The notes: generated from the sequence alone by a model not told the origin. Shown: positions 9,668 through 21,033, counted from the stretch's first letter. The stretch: DNA of 64,000 bases from Miscanthus floridulus (GCF_019320115.1 NC_089591.1:63976111-64040110), one strand, 5' to 3'. Numbers and translations are program-made.

Positions 9668-11815
9668 ATGAGGGCGGCGCCCTTCAGTGCCGACGGGAGC
9701 GGGGCGGGGACCATAGAGGCGCTTCTTTGGCCGGACGGGAAGGGCGGCGGCGGACGGGACCTGCTGGTGGAGCCGACGTCGGTGCTCGACTGCAGACGGA
9801 GCCCGAGCCCGCCGCACTCGACATCGACGCTGTCTTCGTCCCTGTGCGGCGCCGCGGGGGACTCATCCGGCGTGGCAGCGGATTCGGAGAACAGCGCCGC
9901 CGCCGCCGAAGCCACCAAATGGGCGGCCCCAGGCGAGCACGGCGGCGGCGGCGGCGGCGGTGGAGGCGGGAGGAAGGAGGAGTGGTCCGGTGGTGAGCTG
10001 CCGCCCATACCGGGAACCCTGGACGTCGGGTTCATCGGGGAGGAGGGCTGGGACGCCATGCTCAGCGACGCCGCGGCGGTGGCCGGCCAGGACCAGACAT
10101 TCCTCAACTGGATCATGACCGCGCCGGGCGACATGGAGCCGCCGGCGCCGGCGCTCCTCGGCAATGCCGCCGGCTTTGGGTTCCTGACCTCGGACCCGCT
10201 CGGGTTCTCCCTGCAGCATCACCCAGGCGGTGGCGGCGGCGCCTCGGCCGGGGCGCTGGCCTCCGACCTGTCGTCCCCCGGCGCGAGGTCGCTCACCAGC
10301 GGCAGCGGCAGCAGCAGCAAGGCCACTTCCACTTTCGGCCTCCTACCAACCGAGGCGGTGCTTCAGCCGCCGCCGCCGGCCACGACCATGCCTTTCCACG
10401 ACGGTGGCGACATAAAGCCCCCGCTTCTTGGAGTCCCGTCGGCAAGTCTACTCCTCAATCAACAACAGACGCTGCCGGCGGCCTCCTTCTTCATGCCGCT
10501 CCACACCTTTCCCGACCATCAGCACCAGCCACATCTCCCGCCCCCGCCGAAGCGCCACCACTCTATGCCCGACAACCTGTTCCTCCTCCAAAACCAGCTC
10601 CACCCGCCGCCGCCGCAGGGTCTACCATTTCCACCACTGCATACCACAGGGCCCTTCCAGCTCCAGCCATCGCTGCAACCGCCGCGGGGAGCGATGAAAA
10701 CAACCCCGGCGCCGCAGCAGCATCAACAGCTTCTGGACGAGCTTGCTGCCGCGGCAAAGGCGGCTGAGGTCGGCAACTCCATCGGCGCGCGAGAGATATT
10801 GGCGCGGCTCAATCAGCAGCTTCCCCCAATCGGGAAGCCTTTCCTCCGCTCCGCTTCCTACCTCAAGGAGGCCCTCCTCCTCGCGCTCACCGACGGCCAC
10901 CAAGGCTCCACTCGCCTAACCTCCCCGCTCGACGTCGCCCTCAAGCTCGGTGCATACAAGTCCTTCTCCGACCTCTCGCCTGTGCTCCAGTTCGCCAATT
11001 TCACGGCCACTCAGGCGCTTCTCGACGAGATCGCCTCAACAACTTCATCTTGTATCCGCATCATTGATTTCGACCTTGGTGTTGGTGGCCAGTGGGCTTC
11101 CTTCTTGCAGGAGCTTGCACACCGCCGTGGAACTGGCAACAGCTCCCTGCCAATGTTGAAGCTCACAGCCTTCGTCTCAAGTGCTTCCCACCACCCACTT
11201 GAGCTGCATCTTACTCGGGAGAACCTCTCGCAATTTGCGGTGGACCTTGGCATTCCATTTGAGTTCACTGCCATCAATCTCGATGCATTTGATCCAGCGG
11301 AACTCATTCCTCCTACTGCCGATGAGGTTGTCGCTGTTTGCCTCCCTGTTGGTTGCTCTGCACGCACGCCACCACTTCCAATGTTGCTTCAGTTGGTGAA
11401 GCAGCTTGCTCCTAAGATTGCCGTGGCTATTGACCATGGGAGTGACCGGGGTGACCTCCCATTTTCACAGCACTTCATGAATTGCTTCCAGTCTTGTATG
11501 TTCCTTCTCGACTCACTTGATGCTGCTGGCACCAATGCGGATGCTGCCAGTAAGATTGAGAGGTTTCTGATCCAACCGAGAGTGGAGGATGCTGTACTTG
11601 GGCGGCGGAAAGCTGAAAAAGCAATGGCTTGGCGGGCAGTGTTTACATCGGCCGGGTTTGCTCCAGTGCCGCTCAGCAACCTTGCAGAAGCACAAGCTGA
11701 CTGCCTCTTGAAGCGGGTGCAGGTCCGAGGATTCCATGTGGAGAAGTGTGGAATGGGTCTAGCACTCTACTGGCAGCGCGGCGAGCTTGTGTCTGTCTCG
11801 GCATGGCGGTGCTGA
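9668..11815 (+). CDS. HAM: GRAS transcription factor, HAIRY MERISTEM (HAM/SCL6-22-27) subfamily
   Basis: Single-exon, 715-residue nuclear GRAS protein. HAM proteins keep shoot and axillary meristem cells undifferentiated and partner WUS/WOX factors (family knowledge). I chose the ATG at 9668 because the HAM N-terminus follows: MRAAPFSADGSG, then the subfamily motif LLVEPTSVLDCRRSPSP (about residues 30-48). An in-frame ATG at 9524 would add 48 residues of low-complexity His/Arg sequence. The middle is Gly-, Pro- and Gln/His-rich. The GRAS domain runs from about residue 355: LHR I with the miR171-coded REILARLNQQ (about 375-384), the VHIID equivalent IRIIDFDLGVGGQW (about 463-476), a degenerate PFYRE region, and the SAW region from about 650 to the C-terminal SAWRC. 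The length is typical and there is no frameshift. It is likely regulated by miR171 (see site). The exact paralogue is not assigned. Confidence 0.95.
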   Translation: MRAAPFSADGSGAGTIEALLWPDGKGGGGRDLLVEPTSVLDCRRSPSPPHSTSTLSSSLCGAAGDSSGVAADSENSAAAAEATKWAAPGEHGGGGGGGGGGRKEEWSGGELPPIPGTLDVGFIGEEGWDAMLSDAAAVAGQDQTFLNWIMTAPGDMEPPAPALLGNAAGFGFLTSDPLGFSLQHHPGGGGGASAGALASDLSSPGARSLTSGSGSSSKATSTFGLLPTEAVLQPPPPATTMPFHDGGDIKPPLLGVPSASLLLNQQQTLPAASFFMPLHTFPDHQHQPHLPPPPKRHHSMPDNLFLLQNQLHPPPPQGLPFPPLHTTGPFQLQPSLQPPRGAMKTTPAPQQHQQLLDELAAAAKAAEVGNSIGAREILARLNQQLPPIGKPFLRSASYLKEALLLALTDGHQGSTRLTSPLDVALKLGAYKSFSDLSPVLQFANFTATQALLDEIASTTSSCIRIIDFDLGVGGQWASFLQELAHRRGTGNSSLPMLKLTAFVSSASHHPLELHLTRENLSQFAVDLGIPFEFTAINLDAFDPAELIPPTADEVVAVCLPVGCSARTPPLPMLLQLVKQLAPKIAVAIDHGSDRGDLPFSQHFMNCFQSCMFLLDSLDAAGTNADAASKIERFLIQPRVEDAVLGRRKAEKAMAWRAVFTSAGFAPVPLSNLAEAQADCLLKRVQVRGFHVEKCGMGLALYWQRGELVSVSAWRC
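10795..10815 (+). promoter_or_regulatory. miR171 target site in HAM mRNA
   Basis: These 21 bases (GATATTGGCG at 10795-10804 through CTCAATCA to 10815) are, base for base, the reverse complement of the miR171 form UGAUUGAGCC-GCGCC-AAUAUC as I recall it. They encode EILARLN within the GRAS domain. miR171 cleavage of HAM/SCL6-type mRNAs at this position is established in several plants. A perfect match predicts slicing here too. Confidence 0.93.
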
Positions 11816-12609
11816 TCTTACCTTCCTCATCCATCAACCATCGTCACACCTACACCACTTGCAGGCATGTTTAACTCTGGTAATATGCGTTTTGTCTTGC
11901 AATTAAAAACATTGCAAAGGAACTATTGTCTTGGTTGTTCCACACCTCTGATTGCTTTACTTATGTTGTTGGAGTATTAGCTAGGCCTAATGAATTTAGC
12001 AATCTTCGTGTGGGTGTCTCTACAATGTAACATGTTGGTCTAGGGTCTCACAATGCTGTTCTTGCTCTCTTGGTTAGCCAGAGGATAATTTGGCATATTT
12101 GTGGCAATGATGTTGGTCATTTTACTAGGTAAATCAGATGAAAACTGACATATGAACTGAATGGTTGGGCGCATTAAGTTTCTTTGCCCGATAATCCAAG
12201 ATTGACTAATAGATTTCTAAAGCATGGATCACGGATCCTGCTGTTGTTGCATTACAAACTACATCATGCAAGTGGTGTTGTGATAGCAAATAGTGGTAGA
12301 ATTAATGCTCTGAAAATTCGATTGAGGCATCTGGTGATCCGATGGTGCCTTTAGTTTAAATTGCTGCTACCAGAAGTATAATAGTTATTTTTTATGTACT
12401 GTACCGGCCATTATCAGAATGAAGCTGATTTGCGTGTGCTAGAGGAAACACCTTTGGCTTTGGGACATTCTCCGTTCTTAGCACTTAATAATACAGTCCT
12501 GGTCCTGGATCTTATTGCTATATATCAAGCCAGATGATTTTGAAACCAAATGCATATGATAGGGTGAGCTTTCTGTTTCTGTGAAAGAAACGGAGAATAT
12601 AAAGTATGC
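11816..12609 (+). other. HAM 3' UTR and downstream intergenic sequence
   Basis: The sequence is AT-rich with no coding signal. The transcript end is probably within the first few hundred bases (for example past 'aattaaaaac' near 11900), but no single poly-A signal is compelling. Confidence 0.4.
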
Positions 12610-12750
12610 CAGGCCTCGTTCTTCTTACCCAGAAGCCAGCTTGGTTGGCTTCTCTTTTTTTTTTTCCAGCCGAAACAGTGTTTTTCACACAATAATTCAG
12701 TCGGAACAGCGTTTTCAGTCAGTTTCAGTTAAAATTCAGCAAGTCGAATG
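12610..12750. mobile_element. MITE remnant ('ccagccgaaacagtgttttt' type)
   Basis: It shares the internal modules 'cagccgaaacagtgtttttcacaca' and 'ttcagtcggaacag' with the MITE family repeated at 17290, 17621, 34288 and 57318. Its ends are decayed. Confidence 0.55.
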
Positions 12751-12801
12751 GGACCAATTGGCAATTGCCAAACATCTGTGTCTGTGGTATGGAACATTAG
12801 A

Positions 12802-13089
12802 CTATCTCCAACAAGGAACCCATATGGGCGGGCACCCAAACCTAAAATGGGTAGCAAGAGACTCAAAATCAGCCTCCAACATAGTACCTATACGGGAGAC
12901 CTATTTTGGGTTTTTGAGAGACACGACCCAAATATGGACGTCATCTCTCCTGGAAACTTATTTGTAGAAAGGATTCTCTTTTAAGTCTTGTTGTTGGAGA
13001 AGATGCCGAATAGGTATTGAACTTTTTGCCTGTGACGCTACCCAAAGGACGAATGAGTTTTGTATTTTGGGTGTTGTTGTTGGAGATAG
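12802..13089. mobile_element. 288-bp MITE with 13-bp perfect TIRs
   Basis: CTATCTCCAACAA at 12802-12814 is matched inverted by TTGTTGGAGATAG at 13077-13089. The interior is AT-rich and non-coding ('gacccaaatatgg', 'acccaaaggacg'). I see no clear target-site duplication, so the superfamily is not assigned. Confidence 0.7.
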
Positions 13090-16000
13090 CCTCAGGGGTT
13101 CCTTGCCATTCTGTTCTCTGTCCAATTTCCATACTAGGCTAAATAGTGAAAATATAGCATGACGAAACGACGATTCTATTTTGTTCTGACCTGTAAACGG
13201 AGTACGTATATGGTCTGAAAATCTTCTAGACAAGATTGCTAGGCGCTCAAAGTCTTCTCTATTTCAAGTGGACGACAACATGAATTCTAGACAAGCTGGA
13301 TTTGCTTTATCTGTCCTTCCTATTATTTTTATGCGTATTAGCTTTACTAGTGTGTATAAATTCAAAACAGTGCATGCTTCATATGCAAGAAGTTTGCAAG
13401 TGGCAGTTGAGGACAGCGGTCAAGCAGCTGGAAATTGCATGGTTTTGTCGAGGCACATACATAGGAATGGTCTGTGTATAGCGACTCCCGGCTTCCTTCT
13501 TTTTCATTCACAGGCTTTGGAAAGACTTCTTTTTCGCTATCGGTTGATTTTCTGTGATATACCATGGCGGAAATTTACTCTTCAACTATTGTTGTTGGTT
13601 GAACTGTTACATCTGTCCTGAAAAAAAGAAAAGAGAGCAACCTACCTGCACTCCATTGAGACCAACGCTGCTACCTGCTATCCACTTGCCAAACACACTG
13701 CTTCTGCCCAGACACAGATTTGCGCCTGCCTTGTCGTCCATGTCACACCTTACTACACGCCACTGCCTGTTTAGATAAAAACATGGCCATTGCTGGTGAG
13801 CCACAGTCAAATGCTTGTCACCCTCGCAAATGGAAACCCCTCTTTTGTTCTTTGCCCTAATCTGTTTTACACACGGCTCCCGACACGAGTCCTGGCCCTA
13901 CCAGCGCTGGTTCAGCTGTAGCGTCTGCGTACAAATCTAGGGCCCGCCCGCTCTCCGGACCACCGCGGGACGGCGGGGCGGCAACCGGAACACCCGCAAT
14001 CGAGTGGCGGGCGCGCGGCCGGCGGCCATCCCCCCACTGGGCACTGGCCGTGTGGTCCAACCGCTGCCCCTTCGCCCATAAATACTTCGCACTTGCGCTG
14101 TACCGCGCCCTGTTCGCGATTAATTGGGGGCATCGGCAGGTTACAGTACAGCCGCGCCTTTATTTCCGATGATTATTTCGTGGGCTTGACCTCCCTGGCT
14201 CACATGGCCCGTGTCCCCTCGCCCTGGCCTGCCTGCGTTCGTGATCTCCTGCGCTCTGATTGGCCCGGTCTCGCGGCTTAAAGAACTCCCACTCGCTCTC
14301 CCTGCTGGCACCACCAGTCTAGCGTCAGTTTCAGCAGAAGCTGCTGCTGGCTGTTTGTTTTCTCTTGAAGCTTGCAAACAAATCTAGGATTTGAAAAAAA
14401 AAAACGCTAAAGGCTCCATGTTACAGGTCCCCCCCCCCCCCCCCCCCCCCCCCCCTGTCTGCCGACGCAAAAAATACTCTCTATATATTTTTGTTAATAG
14501 GCTCCTCCGTGAGAGTAAACAAACTGCATGAGAACGTGCTATCCGATCATGAGGCTGACAGCTCCTTTTCTTTAAGCAAAGGGTGATGGCGAGTCTTGGG
14601 TAGCAGCAGCATTTGTTTAAGCTGCCATGCCACCCCTCTTGCTCCATAGTCGTACCTTTCCCTCCCGTCCCGGTGTTGCAAACCCCTCACTCCTTCCTCT
14701 CTCGCTGAATCGCTGGGCTTTGCCTGGCGCGTGCTGCGTGCATTGCATTTGCATCTGCACTGCACCTCCTCTGCATGACACTCTGGAGGTCACCAGGCTG
14801 TGGGGTGTGTGAGCTAAAGCTGCCTGCCCGCTTGCCCTGATCGCTGCTGTCTTTACTCGAGCCGAGGAGCGAGGAGTCGAGCCGAGCGCCGACCGACTCT
14901 TGAATTCTTTTAAAGAGCCCCACTGCTCCTCTGGGTCTGCGTCGCTGATCCCAACGATTCACCGGGCAGGGGGTAGAGTAATGGGGGCTCGCTTTCATCT
15001 GTAACAAGACAACCTGTTCGTCCTCCTCTCCGCAGTGCATTGTACTACAACTTGTACATCAAGGTAGCAGCGCATTAAAAAAGTTCACAGCACAGCAAGA
15101 CCTGCATTTTAGGGCTCCAAATCACTCGGCCTACCAAGATCTCATACTTGATCGCCAGTTTAAAACCACGGAGCGTCGTAGCTACTCTGCAGTGATCAGT
15201 GAACGTAGGAGTACTCCCAAGACCCACTGGGGCGCGTGTATAAAACTTTCTACACTGTCAGGAGGGGAAAAAAAACCATCACAAAAATAATATCTGCACT
15301 GCACTGCACCTTTCCAAAACGACCCTTCATGCGAAAGTTCTTTGAAAACTCAGGATCCATCTGCCCACGTTCTGACGCGCGCCTCGTGATGCGCGGGCGC
15401 AGCCGACGCGTCCTCATCAGCGGCAGAAGCGAGGGACCCCCACCTCTCCCGCGGCGGGAGGGCCGGGAGGCCAGAGGGGAGGGCATGGGCAGAGACGCAG
15501 ACCGGCAGAGCGCGCGCGGGCAGCATGGCGCGCGTCCACGCCTACATGGAGCGCAAATGTTGCTGCACCAGTACAAATGGTGGAGCTGGCACCATCCGGT
15601 CCTCTCGTTCTCACAATCTCCCCTGCACGACATCGACACGGGCAGGCAGGGGGGGTTGTTTCTCCAGTCCAGGACGACAAGGACCACCGGTCTGTTCGGC
15701 GGGTGTTGATACCATCGTGGATTATTACTGTTTACTAATTTAGTGTAGAGAGAAAATATTGTTCTGATCAAAAATTTACAATCGTTTACTATCAAACGAA
15801 CATATCAACAGCATTGTTGCTCAACATGATTTTCATCTCATCTGTCACCTCCCACCGGTCACCGATTCGTCCCGGCGATCTTCCCCTCCCCTGTGCAGTC
15901 ATGGGATTCTGGACTCGTCCTCCGCCGCACAGGCGCACAGCCCGTCTCCCGGCTGGCTCGGGGAATGCCTGTGTTGCCTTGGCGTGACGACGGCAAAAGG

Positions 16001-17004
16001 CGCGCGGCAAAAAAAAAAAAAAACCGCGCGGAACGGCAGAGTTTCTTTGATCGGATCGGCCGGAGGACCGCCGGGTTTTTGTTGTCATCTCGCTGCGCGC
16101 GCCGGATCGTTGGATGTCTGGACCTGCCGTTGGGTCTGGTAAGGTTGCGTCTTTCCCGTGCTCTCGCCCTTCACCTGGGTAGCGTTCAGGCATTGATTGC
16201 ACTCGATGCTTTGACGCAGCAGCGCCAGCGCGGCGCGGCCCGTGCTCGGCGCACAGCGCAGGGCAGGGCAGGAACAGGCTTGGCCTGGCAGACCTATTTC
16301 CTGAGGGGCCCGGGGCCCACATCGCAGGAGAGGAGCGCAGTGCTGGGTCCGTTCGATGCCCAGGCCCTCGCCGTTGCCGAGCCGATGATGATTGGTGCTG
16401 AGAGATCGTGGGAGGATAAAATCTTCGCGTGTCGTGCGTGCCGTGTCATCGTGCCCCACGAACCGGGCCGTCGCTTCCTTGCAGGCAGGGGCAAGGTCGC
16501 AAGGGCACGGCGCGGCACGGTCCAGCCCTGTCCCTGCTACAAGCCAGAGCACGCAGGCTCGAACGTCCAGCACGTCGCTTGCTGCCTGCACCAAGCAGCG
16601 ATCTTTGATCTTTCTCGTCACCGTCGTCGTCGCGTCGATGATGAGATCTGGACCATGCAGTGCATCATGCATCCGTATCCGTGCTGGCGGTACACGCCGG
16701 CCAAGTGTCGGTGACACTGGGCATCAGCGACGCACGCTGGACGCAGTCGCAGCGCCCGCGACGCGAAGGCTTTTTTTTTTCCCCTTTCCGTGATAGGCGG
16801 TAGCCTCCGTAGCCTGTGACCTGAGTTCTAGCTCAATGAGGCGGAAAGAGGCCGCACATCGCGTCGACGGCGACAAGGGCTGCCGGGTGCCGGGCTCTCT
16901 CGTTACTCATTAGCTAGCCGGTAGGCACCACTGCACCGCACGAGCGTGCGTGTAGATTAGGGATGCCCAGAAATGGCAACGGGCTTTCAGCCTATTAGCT
17001 CACT
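13090..17004. other. Gene-free intergenic region, GC-rich blocks
   Basis: There are no recognisable proteins. The 13860-14400 block is GC-rich with a CCATAAATAC TATA-like element at 14077 and could be a promoter for an unseen non-coding transcript. A C27 run sits at 14429-14455. The 15340-16800 block is GC-rich with long overlapping frames on both strands that have no family resemblance and look composition-driven. I find no tRNA or known miRNA. Confidence 0.4.
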
Positions 17005-17225
17005 CCCTCCAGGCCTCCACAAAAAGGTACAATTCTCAATTTTTAAAGAGTCAAATAATTTAAAATTTGACAAAAGTTTCATAAAACAATATTGTATAAG
17101 ATAAGTATCATTAAATTAATTATATAATAATTTTTATAATAAATCTAGTTGAAAACATAAATGTTAATACTGTTCATTATAAATTTAGTCAAAATTAGAC
17201 TTTAACTTATATAAGTTGTCATATC
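17005..17225. mobile_element. Decayed Stowaway-like MITE
   Basis: CTCCCTCC at 17005, followed by AT-rich sequence with the widespread grass Stowaway interior ('aagtatcattaaattaattatataat', 'ataaatgttaatactgtt', 'ataaatttagtcaaaa'), marks a Tc1/mariner-type MITE. The right end is eroded. Confidence 0.65.
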
Positions 17226-17289
17226 ATTCTGTGGACGGCATGCTCTGTGCGAATGCTCTGAGCCTCTGAGCCTCGAGCCCCCACCGAAA

Positions 17290-17394
17290 GGCCTGTTCTG
17301 CTGGTATAAAGCCGACTGAAACTGTTTTGTTATGAGATAAAAATACTATAGATTTTAACTAATAAGCCGGTTGATGAGTTCAAACAACGAGCCC
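17290..17394. mobile_element. MITE, GGCCTGTTC...GAGCCC family
   Basis: It begins GGCCTGTTCTGCTGG and carries the inverted-half modules 'actgaaactgttttgttatgag' and 'ataagccggttgatgagttcaa', ending near GAGCCC. The same family lies at 18911, 21440, 34288 and 57442. Confidence 0.7.
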
Positions 17395-17620
17395 GTGCGA
17401 ATGCTCTGAGCCTCTGATGCTCACGCTCGTGGTGCTGAACTGCTGATGCATGGAGCATGCCCTCTGCACCGCAGAGTTTTTTTTGGGGGTTTCATTCAGC
17501 TGCCCTGCTATGCACTGCAGTTTACAGTGTCGTGAGCTTGTGACACCTTGCAGTTAACGGTGGATATGAATACTGCGTCCCAAATATCCTCTGATACCTT
17601 TCCTACTGTTTTGCCATTGT

Positions 17621-17751
17621 GGGCTCCATTCGCTTGAGCTTATAAATCAGAATCAGCTCTATTTTTTCAGTCATAGAACAATATTTTTCTCTTACAATAA
17701 ATCAGTCCTACAAATCAGCCGCCGCAGCAATAAGCCCCGCCGAACAGAGCC
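17621..17751. mobile_element. MITE, same family, opposite-type half
   Basis: GGGCTCCATTCGCTTGAGC at 17621 and GCCGAACAGAGCC ending at about 17751 are diverged inverted ends. The interior 'agaacaatatttttctcttaca' is family-typical. Confidence 0.65.
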
Positions 17752-18910
17752 GTGAGCAAAAGATGCTTGTGAGTTCTGACTTCCGACAAATGACGAATGA
17801 ACCACCGACCTGAGGACTGAACTTTCTGAAATTGATATATATACTGTACGAAGCATATAGCCCTCCGAAGCTTCAATAAACAGCGCACACAATTAGATCA
17901 GGTGCTCCAGATCTTGGCAAGAATAAGTAGAAAAAAAGGTGGGAAGGCAAAGAACACAGAAAACAATATATGAATGCAGTACTCGATGTAAAAGGGCTTC
18001 CTTGTCCTTATTATCAAAGAACACTCGCTACACGCAGGCTTTTTAATCTTTTAGAGAGAGAAAAAATGCTTTCCCTTGTTCATTTGATCCAAGGGGAGGG
18101 AAAAGGAGATAAAAGTCAGGAGAATCTTAAAGTGGTCAGGTCCATCTATGCAATGTCAAGGGACCCCAGTTCTAAGTGCTTCTGTATATACGTGTGTAAC
18201 ATCTAAACCGTTAGTACATGCAGCGGTGCCTATCATGGCGTGAACATTCTCGTAGCGGAAGTAGCACTCTCCACCGTATCCATCCCTTGCAAAGTGATGC
18301 AATAATACAGACTTTCCTACCTTGCATTGAAAGGGCTAGAAAAAGCAGAGTAAAGTAAAGATAGGATAGATGCATATATGTACAAAAGTGATGTACATAG
18401 CATGGTCCATCCATATACATATAGATGATCATGAAGCTAGAGGAGTAGTATATATATCTACTATCCATCTCTTCATGCATAAGCTACCTCACATATAGTC
18501 ATATAGGGAATGAAAATAATTCGAAACAGGTTAGACCAAAGTTGAGGTGAACATGTTGATCCACATCCACTAGCCATGATCATGATGAGCAAAGCTACTA
18601 CAGCCGTATGTCTTTTAGCTGACCAATCAGTGAGGAAAGGAGGAAGCAGCCAGGACAAGATGATGAAAGGGAATGTGAACATGCATGGGTAAGGGTAACA
18701 CAGGTCTTGGACATTTGCTTTCGTACTGTCAATCGTACCGTGTTTAGTGAGTAGTGATGCGTGCTCGAGTGCTGCCTTTGGACAGGGAAAGTGGTATTAG
18801 TGTTACTCCCAGCTCTGAATCTCTGAAGATAAAGACAGTGCCAATTTTCTGGATTGAAACTGCATTGCATATTTCCTAATTTTTTGCGGCTATATATATC
18901 CATATACTCA
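17752..18910. other. Unassigned intergenic sequence
   Basis: AT-rich. Many stops lie on both strands. No known gene, tRNA or miRNA precursor is recognised. A 50-codon minus-strand frame at about 18160-18310 has no identifiable relatives. Confidence 0.4.
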
Positions 18911-19025
18911 TTGTTCAGCTGGTATTAAAGTTGACTGATAAGCTGGTTGAAACTGATTTTTTTATGAGAGAAAAATACTATAGATTTTAGCTGATAAGCC
19001 GGCTGATAACTTCAAACGAAAGCCC
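18911..19025. mobile_element. MITE, TTGTTCAGCTGG...AAAGCCCG family
   Basis: It shares 'gagagaaaaatactatagattttagctgataagccgg' modules with the copy at 17290 and is about 115 bp long. The ends TTGTTCAGCTGG and CAAACGAAAGCCCG are partly inverted. Confidence 0.7.
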
Positions 19026-19509
19026 GTACCAAAGTTTAGTTGACATAAACTTACCGGTAATTCCATGAGGCCAGTGTGGAGCCAAATGGGCCTAAAATAT
19101 GGGGCCTAAAGACTAGTGCGTGTCACTGTAGAGAACAAAGATATGCCAACCAAACTCCATCCCAATGCAAAGCTGGCCTAGCTCTCGAAGCAGCAAGTCT
19201 CCATGGCACGTAGCCACGTACGTGTCTCGTTGCGTGTGGACGTCCCGTCCCTCCGGGCAAAAGTCGTGGGCGATGAAAGAATGTGGAGAAGAAAAAGGTT
19301 CTCGAAATACAAAGTGACGTGAACCTGGAATGGGTCGAGGATTCAGATAAGCGAAGCGATGAAAAGGCTAGCTACCTCGTTGCACTGGGGGGCTGCCGGA
19401 AAGGAAAAATAAAAGCGGGGAACTTTGCATGCGTTGCGATCACACACGAGTACACGACTCGTTTGATCTGCCTCGCTGCTCCTGCGCCGTACCACTAGGT
19501 CTGTGGTGC

Positions 19510-19621
19510 GTTTGCACATTTTCATGTGGTTTTTTAGAACCTAGAAAGTACTGTAGAAACAACCTGTTTGCACATTTTCATGTGTTTTTTAAGAACCTAG
19601 AAAGTACTTTAGAAACAACCG
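19510..19621. repeat. 56-bp direct repeat, 2 copies
   Basis: 'gtttgcacattttcatgtg' starts at 19510 and 19566, and both copies end 'tagaaacaacc'. They differ at only a few bases, so the duplication is recent. Confidence 0.85.
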
Positions 19622-19729
19622 TTGTTGTAGCAGAACAGTCGAGGGCATATGTCCACTGAATCTCTGAAACTAACAAATGCTGTTCGTGGCTGCATGCCCT
19701 GCATCTACAACCGGTCTGAAGTCCCGTGC

Positions 19730-19855
19730 CCTTAAACCTGACTTTGATCCGTTTTTTTTTTCATCTAGAACAGTGTTTCTCTCTCACAAATTTCACCAGC
19801 ATTCCTCCAAACTATTAAAATTCCTCCAGAATTCCTCCAAACGAACGTGCCCTAA
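19730..19855. mobile_element. MITE remnant with inner 'attcctcca' repeats
   Basis: It contains 'agaacagtgtttctctctcacaaatttc' and ends 'ccaaacgaacgtgccc', typical of the local MITE family. Three 'attcctcca' blocks lie in the right half. Confidence 0.5.
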
Positions 19856-20129
19856 ATAATTCTTTTTCCTCCTTTCTTGCATGTGTGATTGTGCGCGTAG
19901 AACTGACGCTGCCACTTCTTTTTCAGATAAATCCTTTATGTACCAAAATCCAAAAAGAATGCACCTATAATGTATGCTCGTCGGAAAGCTAGACACGAGA
20001 CTGGGAAGGAGGAAGGGGCCCAGCCTCCCTATTCGTCACTCTGCACTTCTGAAACATGGCATGCAGCCCTCTCCACCAATCTTGATCCGTCGATCGTCTC
20101 CTGTCACTCGCTTCATGTGGTCCTCTTGA

Positions 20130-20590
20130 TAGTTAGTACTCCCTTTTGAGAAGTATATAGCCTTTCATTACGAGTTTAAAACAATTCTTATTTCTCAAAG
20201 TCAAATATCTTTAAATTTAACTAAATCTATACAAAATACTAAGCAGCCCAACAACATAATACGTTCCGCGAACACAGCTGCTACACAGTTTCTTCCTGCC
20301 AGGACGAGCATTTCTAGCCAACACGATTCAAGTCTGCCACGACCCACCCAATTCTCGTTGCCTTCTTTAAACAAGTCTTTACTATCCACAAAAATCCCAC
20401 GTCACACTAAATTATCAAATCACATTTATAATACCGAATAAGTATAATTAAATTAATTATATAATGTATTTCGGCAGTATAACTATTTGAAGTCACAAAT
20501 ACTAGTAATATTTTCTATATAAATTTATTATTATAACTACGATTTTAGTTAAAATTAAGGAAATTAGACTCAATTCATATCTAGAATTAC
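20130..20590. mobile_element. Stowaway-like MITE split by ~160 bp of other sequence
   Basis: The left part 'ctcccttttgagaagtatatag...caaagtcaaatat' (20140-20240) and right part 'aataagtataattaaattaattatataatg' (20430-20590) fit one Stowaway interrupted at about 20242-20405 by unrelated sequence. Confidence 0.5.
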
Positions 20591-20594
20591 ACTC

Positions 20595-20623
20595 TTTTTT
20601 TTTTTTTGGGGGGGGGGGGGGGG
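20595..20623. repeat. T13/G16 homopolymer junction
   Basis: Thirteen T (20595-20607) run directly into sixteen G (20608-20623). Such tracts are prone to sequencing error. Confidence 0.8.
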
Positions 20624-20878
20624 TACGGAGGTTTTGAATCGGTTGTTTGCTGCTAGCCAAGAGTAGTTGAGATGAGTTTTTAAAAAAAGGAGCAGTTGAG
20701 ATGACTCAATTACTGAAACGTGCACTTCTAGAAAAAAATAAATAATCAACGTGCACTATAGTACATGTCACCATTAGTTAAAGTAAACATATGCCTCTTG
20801 TAATCCTTCCGATACAAAAATAGTACAATTTTATATAGAATATTTAGTCAATTCATTTTCAACCTGACTAATTTTACA

Positions 20879-21033
20879 TTACTTCCTTCATCTTAAATTG
20901 TAAGATATTTTAATTTTTTGTAAATACATAACTGTTGTTGTGAACTTAAATATGCACTATGTTTAAATACATAGTAAAAATAATATATATAGAAAAGACA
21001 AAATATCTTACAATTAAAAACAGAGGAAGTATA
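20879..21033. mobile_element. Stowaway MITE with TA target sites
   Basis: TA-CTTCCTTC...GAGGAAG-TA flanks a symmetrical interior: 'aaattgtaagatatttt' on the left is matched inverted by 'aaaatatcttacaatt' on the right. The ~150-bp length and TA flanks fit a Tc1/mariner-derived MITE. Confidence 0.75.

Noticed and set aside
15893..16717. Long overlapping frames on both strands (about 270 and 210 codons)
   Set aside because: Stop-poor because of GC content. Both translations are Arg/Ala-rich with no domain, start context or splice pattern, and neither looks like any family.
18160..18310. Minus-strand ~50-codon frame (contains GGECYFRYENVHAM)
   Set aside because: Short, no Met start in a good position, and no family recognised. 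Too weak to call a gene.
14500..19500. Possible miRNA precursors or tRNAs
   Set aside because: I scanned for the common conserved plant miRNA sequences and tRNA hallmarks and saw none. A structural search was not possible.
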